From the NCBI RefSeq assembly GCF_021513235.1, contig NZ_CP090976.1, positions 310,001-374,000 on the forward strand: a DNA stretch of 64,000 nt. The letters run 5' to 3'. The DNA comes from Kaistella sp. 97-N-M2. Its GTDB lineage: Bacteria; Bacteroidota; Bacteroidia; Flavobacteriales; Weeksellaceae. The translations under genes were made by a program, and so were the position numbers. Below the pieces are notes generated by a model that did no database searches, was not told the origin of the DNA, and worked only from the letters and a program-made list of their open reading frames with translations. Each line of letters starts with the position of its first letter. Within the stretch, counting starts at the first letter, position 1. This document shows positions 33,439 to 40,863 of this stretch, in pieces.

Positions 33439-34191
33439 ATGAATGTTGAAACACAGGATATCGCCATTAAAGCAGAAAACATCACCAAAGTTTTTGGCAG
33501 TTTCACCGCGGTCGATCATATTAGTTTTGAGGTAAAAAAAGGCGAAATCTTTGGTTTCCTCGGCGCCAACGGTGCCGGAAAAACCACGGCGATGCGAATG
33601 TTCAGCGGACTTTCTGTTCCTAGTTCCGGACAGGCGACGGTTGCAGGTTTTGATGTTTATACAGAAACCGAAAAAATCAAAAAAAATATCGGTTATATGA
33701 GCCAGAAATTTTCTTTGTACGGCAATTTGACCGTCAGCGAAAATCTCGATTTTTTTGGTGGAATTTATGGCATCCCGCGAAAAGAATTAAAAATTAAACG
33801 CGACCAGCTTCTCCAAAAACTGGGTCTTGAAAAAGAAAAGAATAAACTGGTTTCCGAACTTCCGCTGGGTTGGAAACAGAAACTCGCTTTTTCCGTCGCC
33901 ATTTTTCACGACCCACAAATTGTCTTTTTGGATGAACCCACGGGCGGCGTCGATCCCGTGACGCGACGACAGTTTTGGAACATGATTTACGACGCGTCGG
34001 ATCGTGGAATTACCATTTTCGTCACGACGCATTACATGGATGAGGCCGAATATTGCGACCGCGTTTCGATTATGGTCGACGGAAAAATCGCGGCTTTGGA
34101 TACGCCGGCGAATTTAAAAAAGCAGTTCGATGCGCAAAATATGGACGAGGTTTTTTACGAGTTGGCGCGGGGTGCGAAACGGGCGGAGTGA
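33439..34191 (+). CDS. ABC transporter ATPase 2 (degenerate signature motif)
   Basis: 250 residues. Walker A GANGAGKT (42-49), Q-loop MSQKFSLY (Gln89), Walker B Asp165/Glu166 and H-loop TTHYMDEA (His198) are all intact. The signature, however, is LPLGW (141-145) instead of LSGGQ. Defects are thus complementary to those of ATPase 1. The gene starts 3 bp after ATPase 1. It is followed by an 87-bp spacer made largely of an octamer tandem repeat before the permease genes. Confidence 0.92.
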   Translation: MNVETQDIAIKAENITKVFGSFTAVDHISFEVKKGEIFGFLGANGAGKTTAMRMFSGLSVPSSGQATVAGFDVYTETEKIKKNIGYMSQKFSLYGNLTVSENLDFFGGIYGIPRKELKIKRDQLLQKLGLEKEKNKLVSELPLGWKQKLAFSVAIFHDPQIVFLDEPTGGVDPVTRRQFWNMIYDASDRGITIFVTTHYMDEAEYCDRVSIMVDGKIAALDTPANLKKQFDAQNMDEVFYELARGAKRAE

Positions 34192-34192
34192 T

Positions 34193-34256
34193 CATTGGGT
34201 GATTGGGTGATTGAGTGATTGGGTGATTGAGTGGATGAGTAATTGAGTAATTGAGT
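34193..34256 (+). repeat. Octamer tandem repeat within the efflux operon
   Basis: Eight head-to-tail 8-bp units of the form GATTGRGT fill 34,193-34,256, starting 1 bp after the ATPase 2 stop codon. Units 1-5 are nearly perfect, the last three read GGATGAGT or AATTGAGT. The array is noncoding and lies 22 bp before the permease ATG. Confidence 0.9.
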
Positions 34257-34278
34257 AAGAAAAAGGATCAATAAAGGA

Positions 34279-35379
34279 ATGAAGCAACTTCTGACTTTCG
34301 TCAAAAAAGAATTTTGGCACGTTTTGCGTGACAGAAGAATCTTGCTGATCCTTTTCGGAATGCCCGTGGTGCAGATTCTGCTTTTTGGTTTTGCTCTGAG
34401 CACGGAAGTGAAAGACACAAGAATCGGCGTTCTCGATCAGGACAAATCCCAGAATTCGATGGAACTGATATCGAAAATTGGCGCCAATCAATATTTCGAT
34501 ATCTACGAAAATTTGGCTTCGGTCAGCGAGGCGGAAGATGCCTTCAAAAGCGGAAAAATAAAAATGATTGTGGTCATTCCGGCGCAGTTTGCCCAAAATT
34601 TAAACAGCGATTGCAAAGCCAAAATTCAACTCATCACGGATGGCGCCGACCTTAATCTCGCCAATCAGATCTATAGTTTCATGTCGAATATTATTCTGGA
34701 TTTTTACGGAGAGCAGAATTTTAATCAGCGTTCCGGCGTTCAACCCGAAATCCGCATGCTTTATAATCCGCAGTTAAAAGGCGCGCCAAATTTTGTTCCC
34801 GGTGTTATGGCTTTTATCCTTTTAATTATCTGCGTTCTGATGACGGCCATCGCCATCGTTCGCGAAAAAGAAAGCGGCACGATGGAAGTTCTGCTCGTTT
34901 CGCCCATGAAACCTTACATCATTATCCTCGCGAAAGCCATTCCGTACTTTATCTTATCGGTGCTGATTCTTATTTCCATCCTTATACTAAGCGTCACCGT
35001 TCTCGATTTACCCATTCGAGGAAACCTGTTATTACTGTTTGGCATCAGCATTATTTTCATCATCACGAATCTTCTTATTGGCATCGTTATTTCCATTCTC
35101 ACGAATACACAACAAACGGCTATGCTCATTTCGCTTGTCGGCACCATGCTTCCAACGCTGATGTTGAGCGGCTTTATGTTTCCCGTGGAAAACATGCCGG
35201 TGCCGCTTCAAGTGGTGGGAAATATAATTCCCGCAAAATGGTATTACGAGATCGTAAAAAACATCATGATCAAAGGAACCGGTCTTGAAGTGCTCTGGAA
35301 ACACGTGCTCGTTCTTTTTGGAATGATGATTATTTTGTTCGTTATCGCCGTAAAAAAATTCAAAATACGTTTGGAATGA
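34279..35379 (+). CDS. ABC-2 type permease 1 (YbhS/YbhR-like)
   Basis: 366 residues. One membrane helix near the N-terminus (about 20-40, ILLILFGMPVVQILLFGFAL), a large periplasmic part (about 45-165) starting TRIGVLDQDKSQNS, then five helices from about 175 to 355. The motif REKESGTMEVLLVSPMKP between helices 2 and 3 is the coupling segment of drug-exporting ABC-2 permeases. The paired permease is encoded downstream; together they would form the heterodimeric membrane part of the pump. Confidence 0.92.
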   Translation: MKQLLTFVKKEFWHVLRDRRILLILFGMPVVQILLFGFALSTEVKDTRIGVLDQDKSQNSMELISKIGANQYFDIYENLASVSEAEDAFKSGKIKMIVVIPAQFAQNLNSDCKAKIQLITDGADLNLANQIYSFMSNIILDFYGEQNFNQRSGVQPEIRMLYNPQLKGAPNFVPGVMAFILLIICVLMTAIAIVREKESGTMEVLLVSPMKPYIIILAKAIPYFILSVLILISILILSVTVLDLPIRGNLLLLFGISIIFIITNLLIGIVISILTNTQQTAMLISLVGTMLPTLMLSGFMFPVENMPVPLQVVGNIIPAKWYYEIVKNIMIKGTGLEVLWKHVLVLFGMMIILFVIAVKKFKIRLE

Positions 35380-35508
35380 AAAAACAAAAACGCAATGCTA
35401 AGCGAAACGCCTCTGCGACCTCAAAACTATCAAGTAAAGAAAATTATCATCAGAAGACTTTGCGTTAAAAAAACACCTTGGTTTTAAAAACACAGTTAAA
35501 AAATCAAA

Positions 35509-36633
35509 ATGTTCAGAACCTTATCCATCTTAATTAAAAAAGAATTTCTCCAAATATTCCGGAACAGATCGATCCTGGCCATTATTTTCGTCATGCCGGT
35601 CATTCAGTTGGTTATTCTTCCGCTGGCTGCCAACTACGAGATCAAGAACATCAAAATCGCCGTCGTGGATCACGATAAATCGACGCAGTCGCGGGAATTG
35701 ATCCGAAAAATAACGGCTTCCGGCTATTTTAAAATGACGCACTACGGCGAAAATTATGAAAAAGCCTATGAGGAAATCGAAAAAGATAAAGCCGATCTCA
35801 TCCTCGAAGTCCCAAACAATTTCGAGAAAGATCTGGTTCGTGAAAACAGTGGGAAAATCTTGCTCGCCATAAACGCCATCAACGGAACAAAAGCCGGACT
35901 TTCCGCCAGTTATCTCGCACAGATTTTACAGCATTATAACCGACAGATTCAGGTAGAAATTGATCCTGGCGCCGAAAGTTCCGCCGAAACTTCAGGTTTG
36001 GAAATCCTTCCCACATTTTGGTTTAATGAAAATTACAATTATCGGCTTTCCTTAGTTCCGGGAATTCTGGCTTTTTTAGTCACATTGATCAGCGGATATT
36101 TGGCAGCTCTAAATATTGTGCAGGAAAAGGAAACAGGCACGATTGAGCAGATTAACGTATCGCCCATTAAGAAAAGAGATTTCATTTTAGGCAAACTTAT
36201 CCCGTTCTGGATTCTGGCGATGGTTGCGTTCACCATCGGACTTTTCGTCACCATTTTCGTTTATAATATTCAGATGCAGGGAAGCTTTTTGTTGCTCTAC
36301 GGGTTTATTGCCGTCTATCTGGTGACGGTTTTGGGTTTGGGACTTTTGGCTTCGGTTTACAGCGAAACGCAGCAGCAGGCAATGTTTATCGTTTTCTTTT
36401 TTATGATGATTTTCATTTTGATGAGCGGACTTTTTACACCAACCGAAAGCATGACGGAGTGGGCAAAATATATCGCTTACGCCAATCCCGTAACGTATGG
36501 CGTGGATGGTATCCGCTTAATTATGTTGAAAAACAGCGGCGTGCGGGATCTTCTGCCCCATTTTTCATTTCTGATAGGTTTGGGAAGTGTCGCGATTACG
36601 TGGGCAGTTTTGCGTTACCGAAAAACCAATTAG
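35509..36633 (+). CDS. ABC-2 type permease 2 (YbhR/YbhS-like)
   Basis: 374 residues with the same layout as permease 1: N-terminal helix (IIFVMPVIQLVILPLA), periplasmic domain starting NIKIAVVDHDKST, then five helices. The coupling motif is QEKETGTIEQINVSPIKK. It is preceded by a 129-bp spacer with AACGCAA/TTTGCGTT words near its ends. Last gene of the efflux operon; no clear terminator is seen after it. The presence of two different permeases and two different ATPases predicts a fully heteromeric transporter. Confidence 0.92.
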   Translation: MFRTLSILIKKEFLQIFRNRSILAIIFVMPVIQLVILPLAANYEIKNIKIAVVDHDKSTQSRELIRKITASGYFKMTHYGENYEKAYEEIEKDKADLILEVPNNFEKDLVRENSGKILLAINAINGTKAGLSASYLAQILQHYNRQIQVEIDPGAESSAETSGLEILPTFWFNENYNYRLSLVPGILAFLVTLISGYLAALNIVQEKETGTIEQINVSPIKKRDFILGKLIPFWILAMVAFTIGLFVTIFVYNIQMQGSFLLLYGFIAVYLVTVLGLGLLASVYSETQQQAMFIVFFFMMIFILMSGLFTPTESMTEWAKYIAYANPVTYGVDGIRLIMLKNSGVRDLLPHFSFLIGLGSVAITWAVLRYRKTN

Positions 36634-36733
36634 GAAACACCTTCAAGACCTGAAGACCTGACTTTAATCATTGCAGAAAAACCGCAGAAAGCCCGGCGTA
36701 TGGTTTGAAAGTCTTACCTTTAAGTACCTTCTT

Positions 36734-37105
36734 ATGAAAAAGAATCTTCTACTTTTCGCTCTTGCAATTTTTGGTTTGCTCACGCTTTTTATGAGCAGTT
36801 CCGTGCTTTTCGACTGGTTCGGGATTCGCGCGAAAGAAGGCCATTACGTTCCGTTTATCGTTTGGGCAAACTGGCTGTGTGGATTTCTTTATATAACAGC
36901 TGCGTACGGCGTTTGGAAAAATAAAACCTGGAGAAAAATCCCACTTTTCAGTGCTGTCGTTATTTTAATTCTTGCCTTCTTTGGACTCTTTATCCACCTC
37001 ACTGGTGGCGGTTTGTACGAAACAAAAACCCCCGGCGCACTGGCTTTCCGGCTCGGCGTGACCGCAGTATTTTTATTAATAACAAAAAAAATAAATCAAA
37101 AATGA
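36734..37105 (+). CDS. Four-helix membrane protein, 123 aa
   Basis: 123 residues with four predicted membrane helices (about 5-27, 44-62, 70-90, 103-118), short loops, and no recognised domain. It includes HYVPFIVWANWLCGFLYITAAYG and GGGLYETKTPGALAFR. The frame is open to 36,671, but ATG 36,734 begins a natural N-terminal helix (KKNLLLFALAIFGLLTL) and is preferred. Its stop overlaps the start of the next gene (ATGA), so the two are translationally coupled and probably act together. Confidence 0.75.
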   Translation: MKKNLLLFALAIFGLLTLFMSSSVLFDWFGIRAKEGHYVPFIVWANWLCGFLYITAAYGVWKNKTWRKIPLFSAVVILILAFFGLFIHLTGGGLYETKTPGALAFRLGVTAVFLLITKKINQK

Positions 37106-37581
37106 AAAAAGTATTATTATCAGCATTGATAGGCATCACAATGGCAACGTCGTGCGACAAAAAACAGGCGGATCATGCAGAACATCTGAAAACGGAACAA
37201 ACTGAAACAAAAGATTTCGTGCAAGAAGCAAAATCCGACGAGCACGAGGCACATACCAAACTTGACCTGAATAACGGCAAAAAATGGGCAGTGAACGATG
37301 AAATGAAACCATTTGTCGCGGAAACAGAAACCCAACTGAATGCTTACGAACCCAAAAACGGCGATTATAAAATGCTGGCTTCAAACCTAAGTACTTCTAC
37401 CGATAATTTGGTAAAAAGCTGCACTATGACCGGCGTTCCGCATGACCATCTGCATGCCTGGCTGGCGCCGCACATGAAAGAAATTGAGAGACTCAAAAAA
37501 GCACAGAATCGGCAGGAGGCCAATAAATCGGTAGACGAGTTAAAAGAATCGATGGAAAAATACCACGCGTATTTTAATTAA
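37102..37581 (+). CDS. Predicted lipoprotein with His-rich motif, 159 aa
   Basis: 159 residues. The signal KKVLLSALIGITMATSC ends in a lipobox-like ATSC, so the mature protein would be lipid-anchored at Cys18. A polar, His/Glu-rich linker (about 19-55, with DHAEHLKTEQTETK and EHEAHTK) leads to a helical C-terminal domain containing the motif VPHDHLHAWLAPHM (about 112-125), which has four His and could bind a metal. I do not recognise a named family. The start overlaps the stop of the preceding membrane protein gene by 4 bp. Metal binding is inference. Confidence 0.75.
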   Translation: MKKVLLSALIGITMATSCDKKQADHAEHLKTEQTETKDFVQEAKSDEHEAHTKLDLNNGKKWAVNDEMKPFVAETETQLNAYEPKNGDYKMLASNLSTSTDNLVKSCTMTGVPHDHLHAWLAPHMKEIERLKKAQNRQEANKSVDELKESMEKYHAYFN

Positions 37582-37604
37582 AGACAGACAGTTAGCCAAA
37601 ACGG

Positions 37605-37636
37605 AACTTTGCACCTCAACCGGAGCGAAGTTTTTT
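37605..37636 (+). terminator. Probable terminator after the lipoprotein gene
   Basis: AACTTTGC (37,605-37,612) pairs with GCGAAGTT (37,625-37,632, one T-G wobble) around a 12-nt loop, followed by T4. It is 24 bp after the stop codon. Confidence 0.6.
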
Positions 37637-37723
37637 CGGTGACACAGCGCGGAACAGGAAAGCGGCAGCATTTGGACAAACTTAATTTTCCAAGGCCGAA
37701 AAATGCAACATTAAAATTATACG

Positions 37724-38491
37724 CTATTCGCTTTTCTTGGCTTCCTCCCAAAGTTCATCCATCTGGTCTAAACTTAAATCGGCGAGGTTTACACTTTTTT
37801 CGCGCGCAAGATTTTCCATTTTTTGGAACCGCGTGATGAATTTATTGTTCGTTCTTTCCAAAGCAGAATCCGGATTAATGCCGGAAATCCGTGCATAATT
37901 GATGAGCGAAAAAAAGACGTCGCCCAATTCCTGCTCTTTCTTCTCCGGATCGGTTTCCGCATGAAATTCGGCCAGTTCTTCGTCCACTTTTTTCCAGGCA
38001 TCTTCCGCGTTGGCAAATTCAAAGCCGATTCCTTTTACTTTATCCTGAATCCGGTAGGCTTTGATTAAACTTGGTGTCCCTTTCGTGACGCCCGACAGAA
38101 CGGATTTGTTGCCTTCCTTCAGTTTTAGTTTTTCCCAGTTCTGCTTCACTTCTTCTTCATCTTTCACTTGAACTTCGCCATAAATATGCGGATGCCGAAA
38201 AATAAGCTTTTCGTTCAGCGAATTAATGACGTCAGCGATATCGAAACTGCCTTTCTCCGACCCGATTTTCGCATAAAAAACCAAATGCAAAAGCACGTCG
38301 CCGAGTTCTTTTTTAATCTCGGGCAGATCTTCTTCCAGCAGAGCATCAGAAAGTTCATAGACTTCCTCCAACGTTAAATGCCGCAGCGTCTGCAGAGTCT
38401 GTTTTTGATCCCACGGGCATTTTTCCCGCAGATCATTCATAATATCGAGTAAGCGGTCGAATGCTTCGAGCTGGTCTTTTCTGGAGTTCAT
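37724..38491 (-). CDS. mazG: Nucleoside triphosphate pyrophosphohydrolase MazG
   Basis: 255 residues; hydrolyses NTPs and dNTPs to the monophosphate, cleaning the nucleotide pool and lowering (p)ppGpp stress in E. coli. Tandem MazG domains are visible: the first starts RLLDIMNDLREKCPWDQKQT and contains LEEVYELSDALLEEDLPEIKKELGDVLL in blocks (the E-x-x-E and E-x-x-D metal residues); the second contains KVDEELAEFHAETDPEKKEQELGDVFFSLI. Length normal (E. coli 263). ATG 38,491 is chosen because the frame's extension to 38,542 does not match the family start (MNSRKDQLEAFDRL). Confidence 0.95.
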   Translation of the reverse strand: MNSRKDQLEAFDRLLDIMNDLREKCPWDQKQTLQTLRHLTLEEVYELSDALLEEDLPEIKKELGDVLLHLVFYAKIGSEKGSFDIADVINSLNEKLIFRHPHIYGEVQVKDEEEVKQNWEKLKLKEGNKSVLSGVTKGTPSLIKAYRIQDKVKGIGFEFANAEDAWKKVDEELAEFHAETDPEKKEQELGDVFFSLINYARISGINPDSALERTNNKFITRFQKMENLAREKSVNLADLSLDQMDELWEEAKKSE

Positions 38492-38625
38492 TTTTGGAAA
38501 ATTTTGTGAAATGATAGTCTTGCCAAGCTGGCGATGACACAAAAAACCTCATCAAAGTTAAAACTTCGACAAGGTTATAATTAAAGTTTTAAGGCAAATA
38601 ATCAAATCCCGAAAGATTTAATAAT

Positions 38626-39177
38626 TTATCCCATTTTTCTGTGCGTACTTTTGGGTGCAGATTTTGCGGAGGAAGTAGAAACTTTCGCTTTCGGTGCAGC
38701 AGCTTTATCTGCTTTTGGTGCAGCTTTTTTTACGTCTTTTTTATCGGCGATCGCAGGTTCTTCCTGTGGGGTTTCTTCAGATTTCACGAAGCTGTCCGGC
38801 GTAATGTATCCCGCTTTGTGAAGAATGTTGTACCACTGCGCCAATTTTTTAATGTCGGACACGTATACTCTTTCATTGTCGTAATCCGGCAAAGATGCTT
38901 TCATAAATTCCCGCAGGTCTTCATCCGACGATTTATGAGAAATGGTTTCTTTGTAATCCGTGTTTTTTGCCACGTTTTCGAAAACATCAAACAACGGAAC
39001 TTCCTGGTCGAATGTAAACATCGCGATATTATCGAGCAAACTTACCTGCGAAGTATTGCCGATGCTCACTTTCTTTTTCGTTAAAACATCTTCGATGATG
39101 AAACCGTTCTTCAACTGAGAAATTAATTTGAAAAGACCCGGCTTTCCGGAGATCGAAATTATTTTTTCTAACTGCAT
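38626..39177 (-). CDS. DUF5606-domain protein
   Basis: 183 residues. The N-terminal 130 match a Bacteroidota family (DUF5606) that opens LEKIISISGKPGLFKLISQ and contains DEDLREFMKASLPDYDNERVYVSDIKKLAQWYNIL in blocks. The last 50 residues are a Lys/Ala-rich tail (KKDVKKAAPKADKAAAPKAK), which looks disordered and basic and could bind nucleic acid or another acidic partner. Function unknown. It is followed on the same strand by mazG, with 134 bp between, and preceded by def, so it may be read through from there. Confidence 0.85.
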   Translation of the reverse strand: MQLEKIISISGKPGLFKLISQLKNGFIIEDVLTKKKVSIGNTSQVSLLDNIAMFTFDQEVPLFDVFENVAKNTDYKETISHKSSDEDLREFMKASLPDYDNERVYVSDIKKLAQWYNILHKAGYITPDSFVKSEETPQEEPAIADKKDVKKAAPKADKAAAPKAKVSTSSAKSAPKSTHRKMG

Positions 39178-39224
39178 CTATTTAATTTTTTTGTTTAATA
39201 TTTATTCTGTATCACTGCAATTTC

Positions 39225-39797
39225 CTATTTCGGAAATCTCATTTTGTAATTGACGGAAACTTCGCCCTGCGAGATTTTTGCGAGTTTTCCTTTGACTAAT
39301 TTTTTCTTGAGGGAACTTAAATGATCCGTAAAAAGAATTCCTTCAATATGATCGTATTCGTGCTGAATGACCCTCGCACGCATGTCGGAAAAAGTCTCGG
39401 TATGTTTAACGAAATTTTCGTCGTAATATTCGATCACGATGGTTTCCTTGCGTTTTACATCTTCGCGAACATCTGGAATTGAAAGGCAGCCTTCGTTGAA
39501 TTTCCACTCTTCGCCGGACTCATCTAAAATTTTGGCGTTAATTAAAACCTTTCGGAAACCTTTCAGCTCCTCGGCGATATCTGCGTAATCTTCATCTTCC
39601 GCCAGCGGCGAAAGATCGACGACAAAAAGGCGGATATCCAGCCCAATTTGGGGTGCGGCCAAACCAATGCCATTGGCGGATTCCATAGTTTCAAACATAT
39701 TGTTTACGAGGTCCTGCAATCCTGGGTAATCTTTATCTATCTCCTGACCGTGTTTTCGTAAAACCGCATCGCCAAATGCACGTATTGGTAATATCAT
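39225..39797 (-). CDS. def: Peptide deformylase
   Basis: 190 residues; removes the formyl group from the N-terminal Met of new proteins. All three active-site motifs are present: GIGLAAPQIG (motif 1), EGCLSIPD (motif 2 with the metal Cys) and QHEYDHIEG (motif 3, HExxH-like with the two His ligands). An insertion between motifs 1 and 2 (LAEDEDYADIAEELK) makes it longer than the E. coli enzyme (169). The start ATG at 39,797 follows the ruvX stop by 2 bp, so the two form an operon. Confidence 0.96.
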   Translation of the reverse strand: MILPIRAFGDAVLRKHGQEIDKDYPGLQDLVNNMFETMESANGIGLAAPQIGLDIRLFVVDLSPLAEDEDYADIAEELKGFRKVLINAKILDESGEEWKFNEGCLSIPDVREDVKRKETIVIEYYDENFVKHTETFSDMRARVIQHEYDHIEGILFTDHLSSLKKKLVKGKLAKISQGEVSVNYKMRFPK

Positions 39798-39799
39798 TT

Positions 39800-40210
39800 C
39801 TATTTCTGTTCTAAAAAATTCTGCAATATGATTGTTGCACTTACTTTATCTATTAATCCCTTTTCTTCGCGTTTTTTCTTGCTTTTTCCGCTTTGGGAAA
39901 TAAAAAACGACGCCATTTTCGACGTAAACCGTTCATCAAACCGATGAATTTTAACAGCGGGAAATTCTGTTTTAAATTTTTCGAGGAACTTTAAAATATC
40001 AGCTTCAACATCATTCAAATTCCCTTTCAAATCCGTTGGAAGTCCTACCACGAGAGCTTCAACGGTATTTTCGCTGAGATATTTCCGGAAGAAATTAAAT
40101 ATATTTTTGGTTTCCACCGTGGGTAAACCCGACGCAATAATCTGGAAATCATCGGTTGCTGCAATGCCGCAACGTGCTTTTCCGTAATCCACGGCAAGGA
40201 TTTGTCCCAT
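39800..40210 (-). CDS. ruvX: Holliday junction resolvase-like / pre-16S rRNA nuclease RuvX (YqgF)
   Basis: 136 residues, RNase H-like fold. It shows AVDYGKARCGIAATD (first catalytic Asp8), VVGLPTDLKG and the C-terminal RFDERFTSKMASFFI with the second acidic site. In E. coli YqgF helps mature the 5' end of 16S rRNA. Length is normal. ATG 40,210 is preferred over the in-frame 40,219 because MGQILAVDYG matches the family start. Operon with def (2-bp spacing); divergent from the SixA-like gene. Confidence 0.93.
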   Translation of the reverse strand: MGQILAVDYGKARCGIAATDDFQIIASGLPTVETKNIFNFFRKYLSENTVEALVVGLPTDLKGNLNDVEADILKFLEKFKTEFPAVKIHRFDERFTSKMASFFISQSGKSKKKREEKGLIDKVSATIILQNFLEQK

Positions 40211-40320
40211 AGTCTGCAAATTTAATAAAAATTAGTTAACTCATTTTTACGCGACGTGCACTTTTTTTATCATTCTTTTGAAAATTATTTATAATTTTAT
40301 TAGCTTAAAAAATTCAACGA

Positions 40321-40803
40321 ATGAAAACACTGATTCTTGTTCGCCACGCTAAAAGCGACTGGCCGGAAGACACCGAGGATTTCGACAGACCTCTTGCCGA
40401 AAAAGGCGTTCAGGATGCCGTGAAAATGTCGCAGTTTTTAAAGGAAAACAACATTCAGATCGACAAGTTTGTATCCAGTCCCGCGCTTCGGGCGCTTTCT
40501 ACTTGCGAAATCTTCGACGAAGTTTACCATATTGGAATCGAGACGGACCGAAAGTTATACAATGCCTCGGAAAGTAACTTTGAGTTGGTTACTTTTGGCT
40601 TGCAGGATAATTTCGATTCTGTTGCATTTTTTTCCCATAACAACGGCATTTCGAATTTCGCCAATTCCATGACAGAAGATCTCATGATGTTTCCCACCTG
40701 TGGGGTCGCCGGCTACGCAATTGACTGCGATTCCTGGTCGGACTTTGAAAACGCGGATAAGAAGCTGCTTTTCTTTCACGAACCGAAAAAGATTAAAATT
40801 TAA
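40321..40803 (+). CDS. SixA-like histidine phosphatase
   Basis: 160 residues of the histidine phosphatase (RHG) superfamily, SixA branch. It opens KTLILVRHAKSDWPEDTEDFDRPLAEKGVQDA in blocks: RHA with the catalytic His9 and the D.dRpL...G signature that sets SixA apart from sugar phosphatases. The second catalytic His lies in FFSHNNGISNF. Members remove phosphate from phosphohistidine of signalling proteins in E. coli; the target here is unknown. Single gene, ended by a bidirectional terminator. Confidence 0.9.
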   Translation: MKTLILVRHAKSDWPEDTEDFDRPLAEKGVQDAVKMSQFLKENNIQIDKFVSSPALRALSTCEIFDEVYHIGIETDRKLYNASESNFELVTFGLQDNFDSVAFFSHNNGISNFANSMTEDLMMFPTCGVAGYAIDCDSWSDFENADKKLLFFHEPKKIKI

Positions 40804-40810
40804 ACAAAAA

Positions 40811-40844
40811 AAAACCTCATCAAAATCAATTTGGTGAGGTTTTT
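40811..40844. terminator. Bidirectional terminator between sixA-like and serine hydrolase genes
   Basis: AAAACCTCAT-CAAA pairs with TTTG-GTGAGGTTTT to give a stem of more than ten pairs (one T-G), with T runs on both strands' exits. It sits between two convergent genes and could serve both. Confidence 0.85.
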
Positions 40845-40863
40845 ACTTTTATTTGGAATTGCC

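Noticed and set aside
34193-34256. Tandem array as a CRISPR
   Set aside because: Units are 8 bp and contiguous, with no spacers and no cas genes nearby.
34155-34596. Reverse-strand open frames with SITQ/NHPITQ-like repeats
   Set aside because: They are translations of the octamer tandem array and the permease antisense; not genes.
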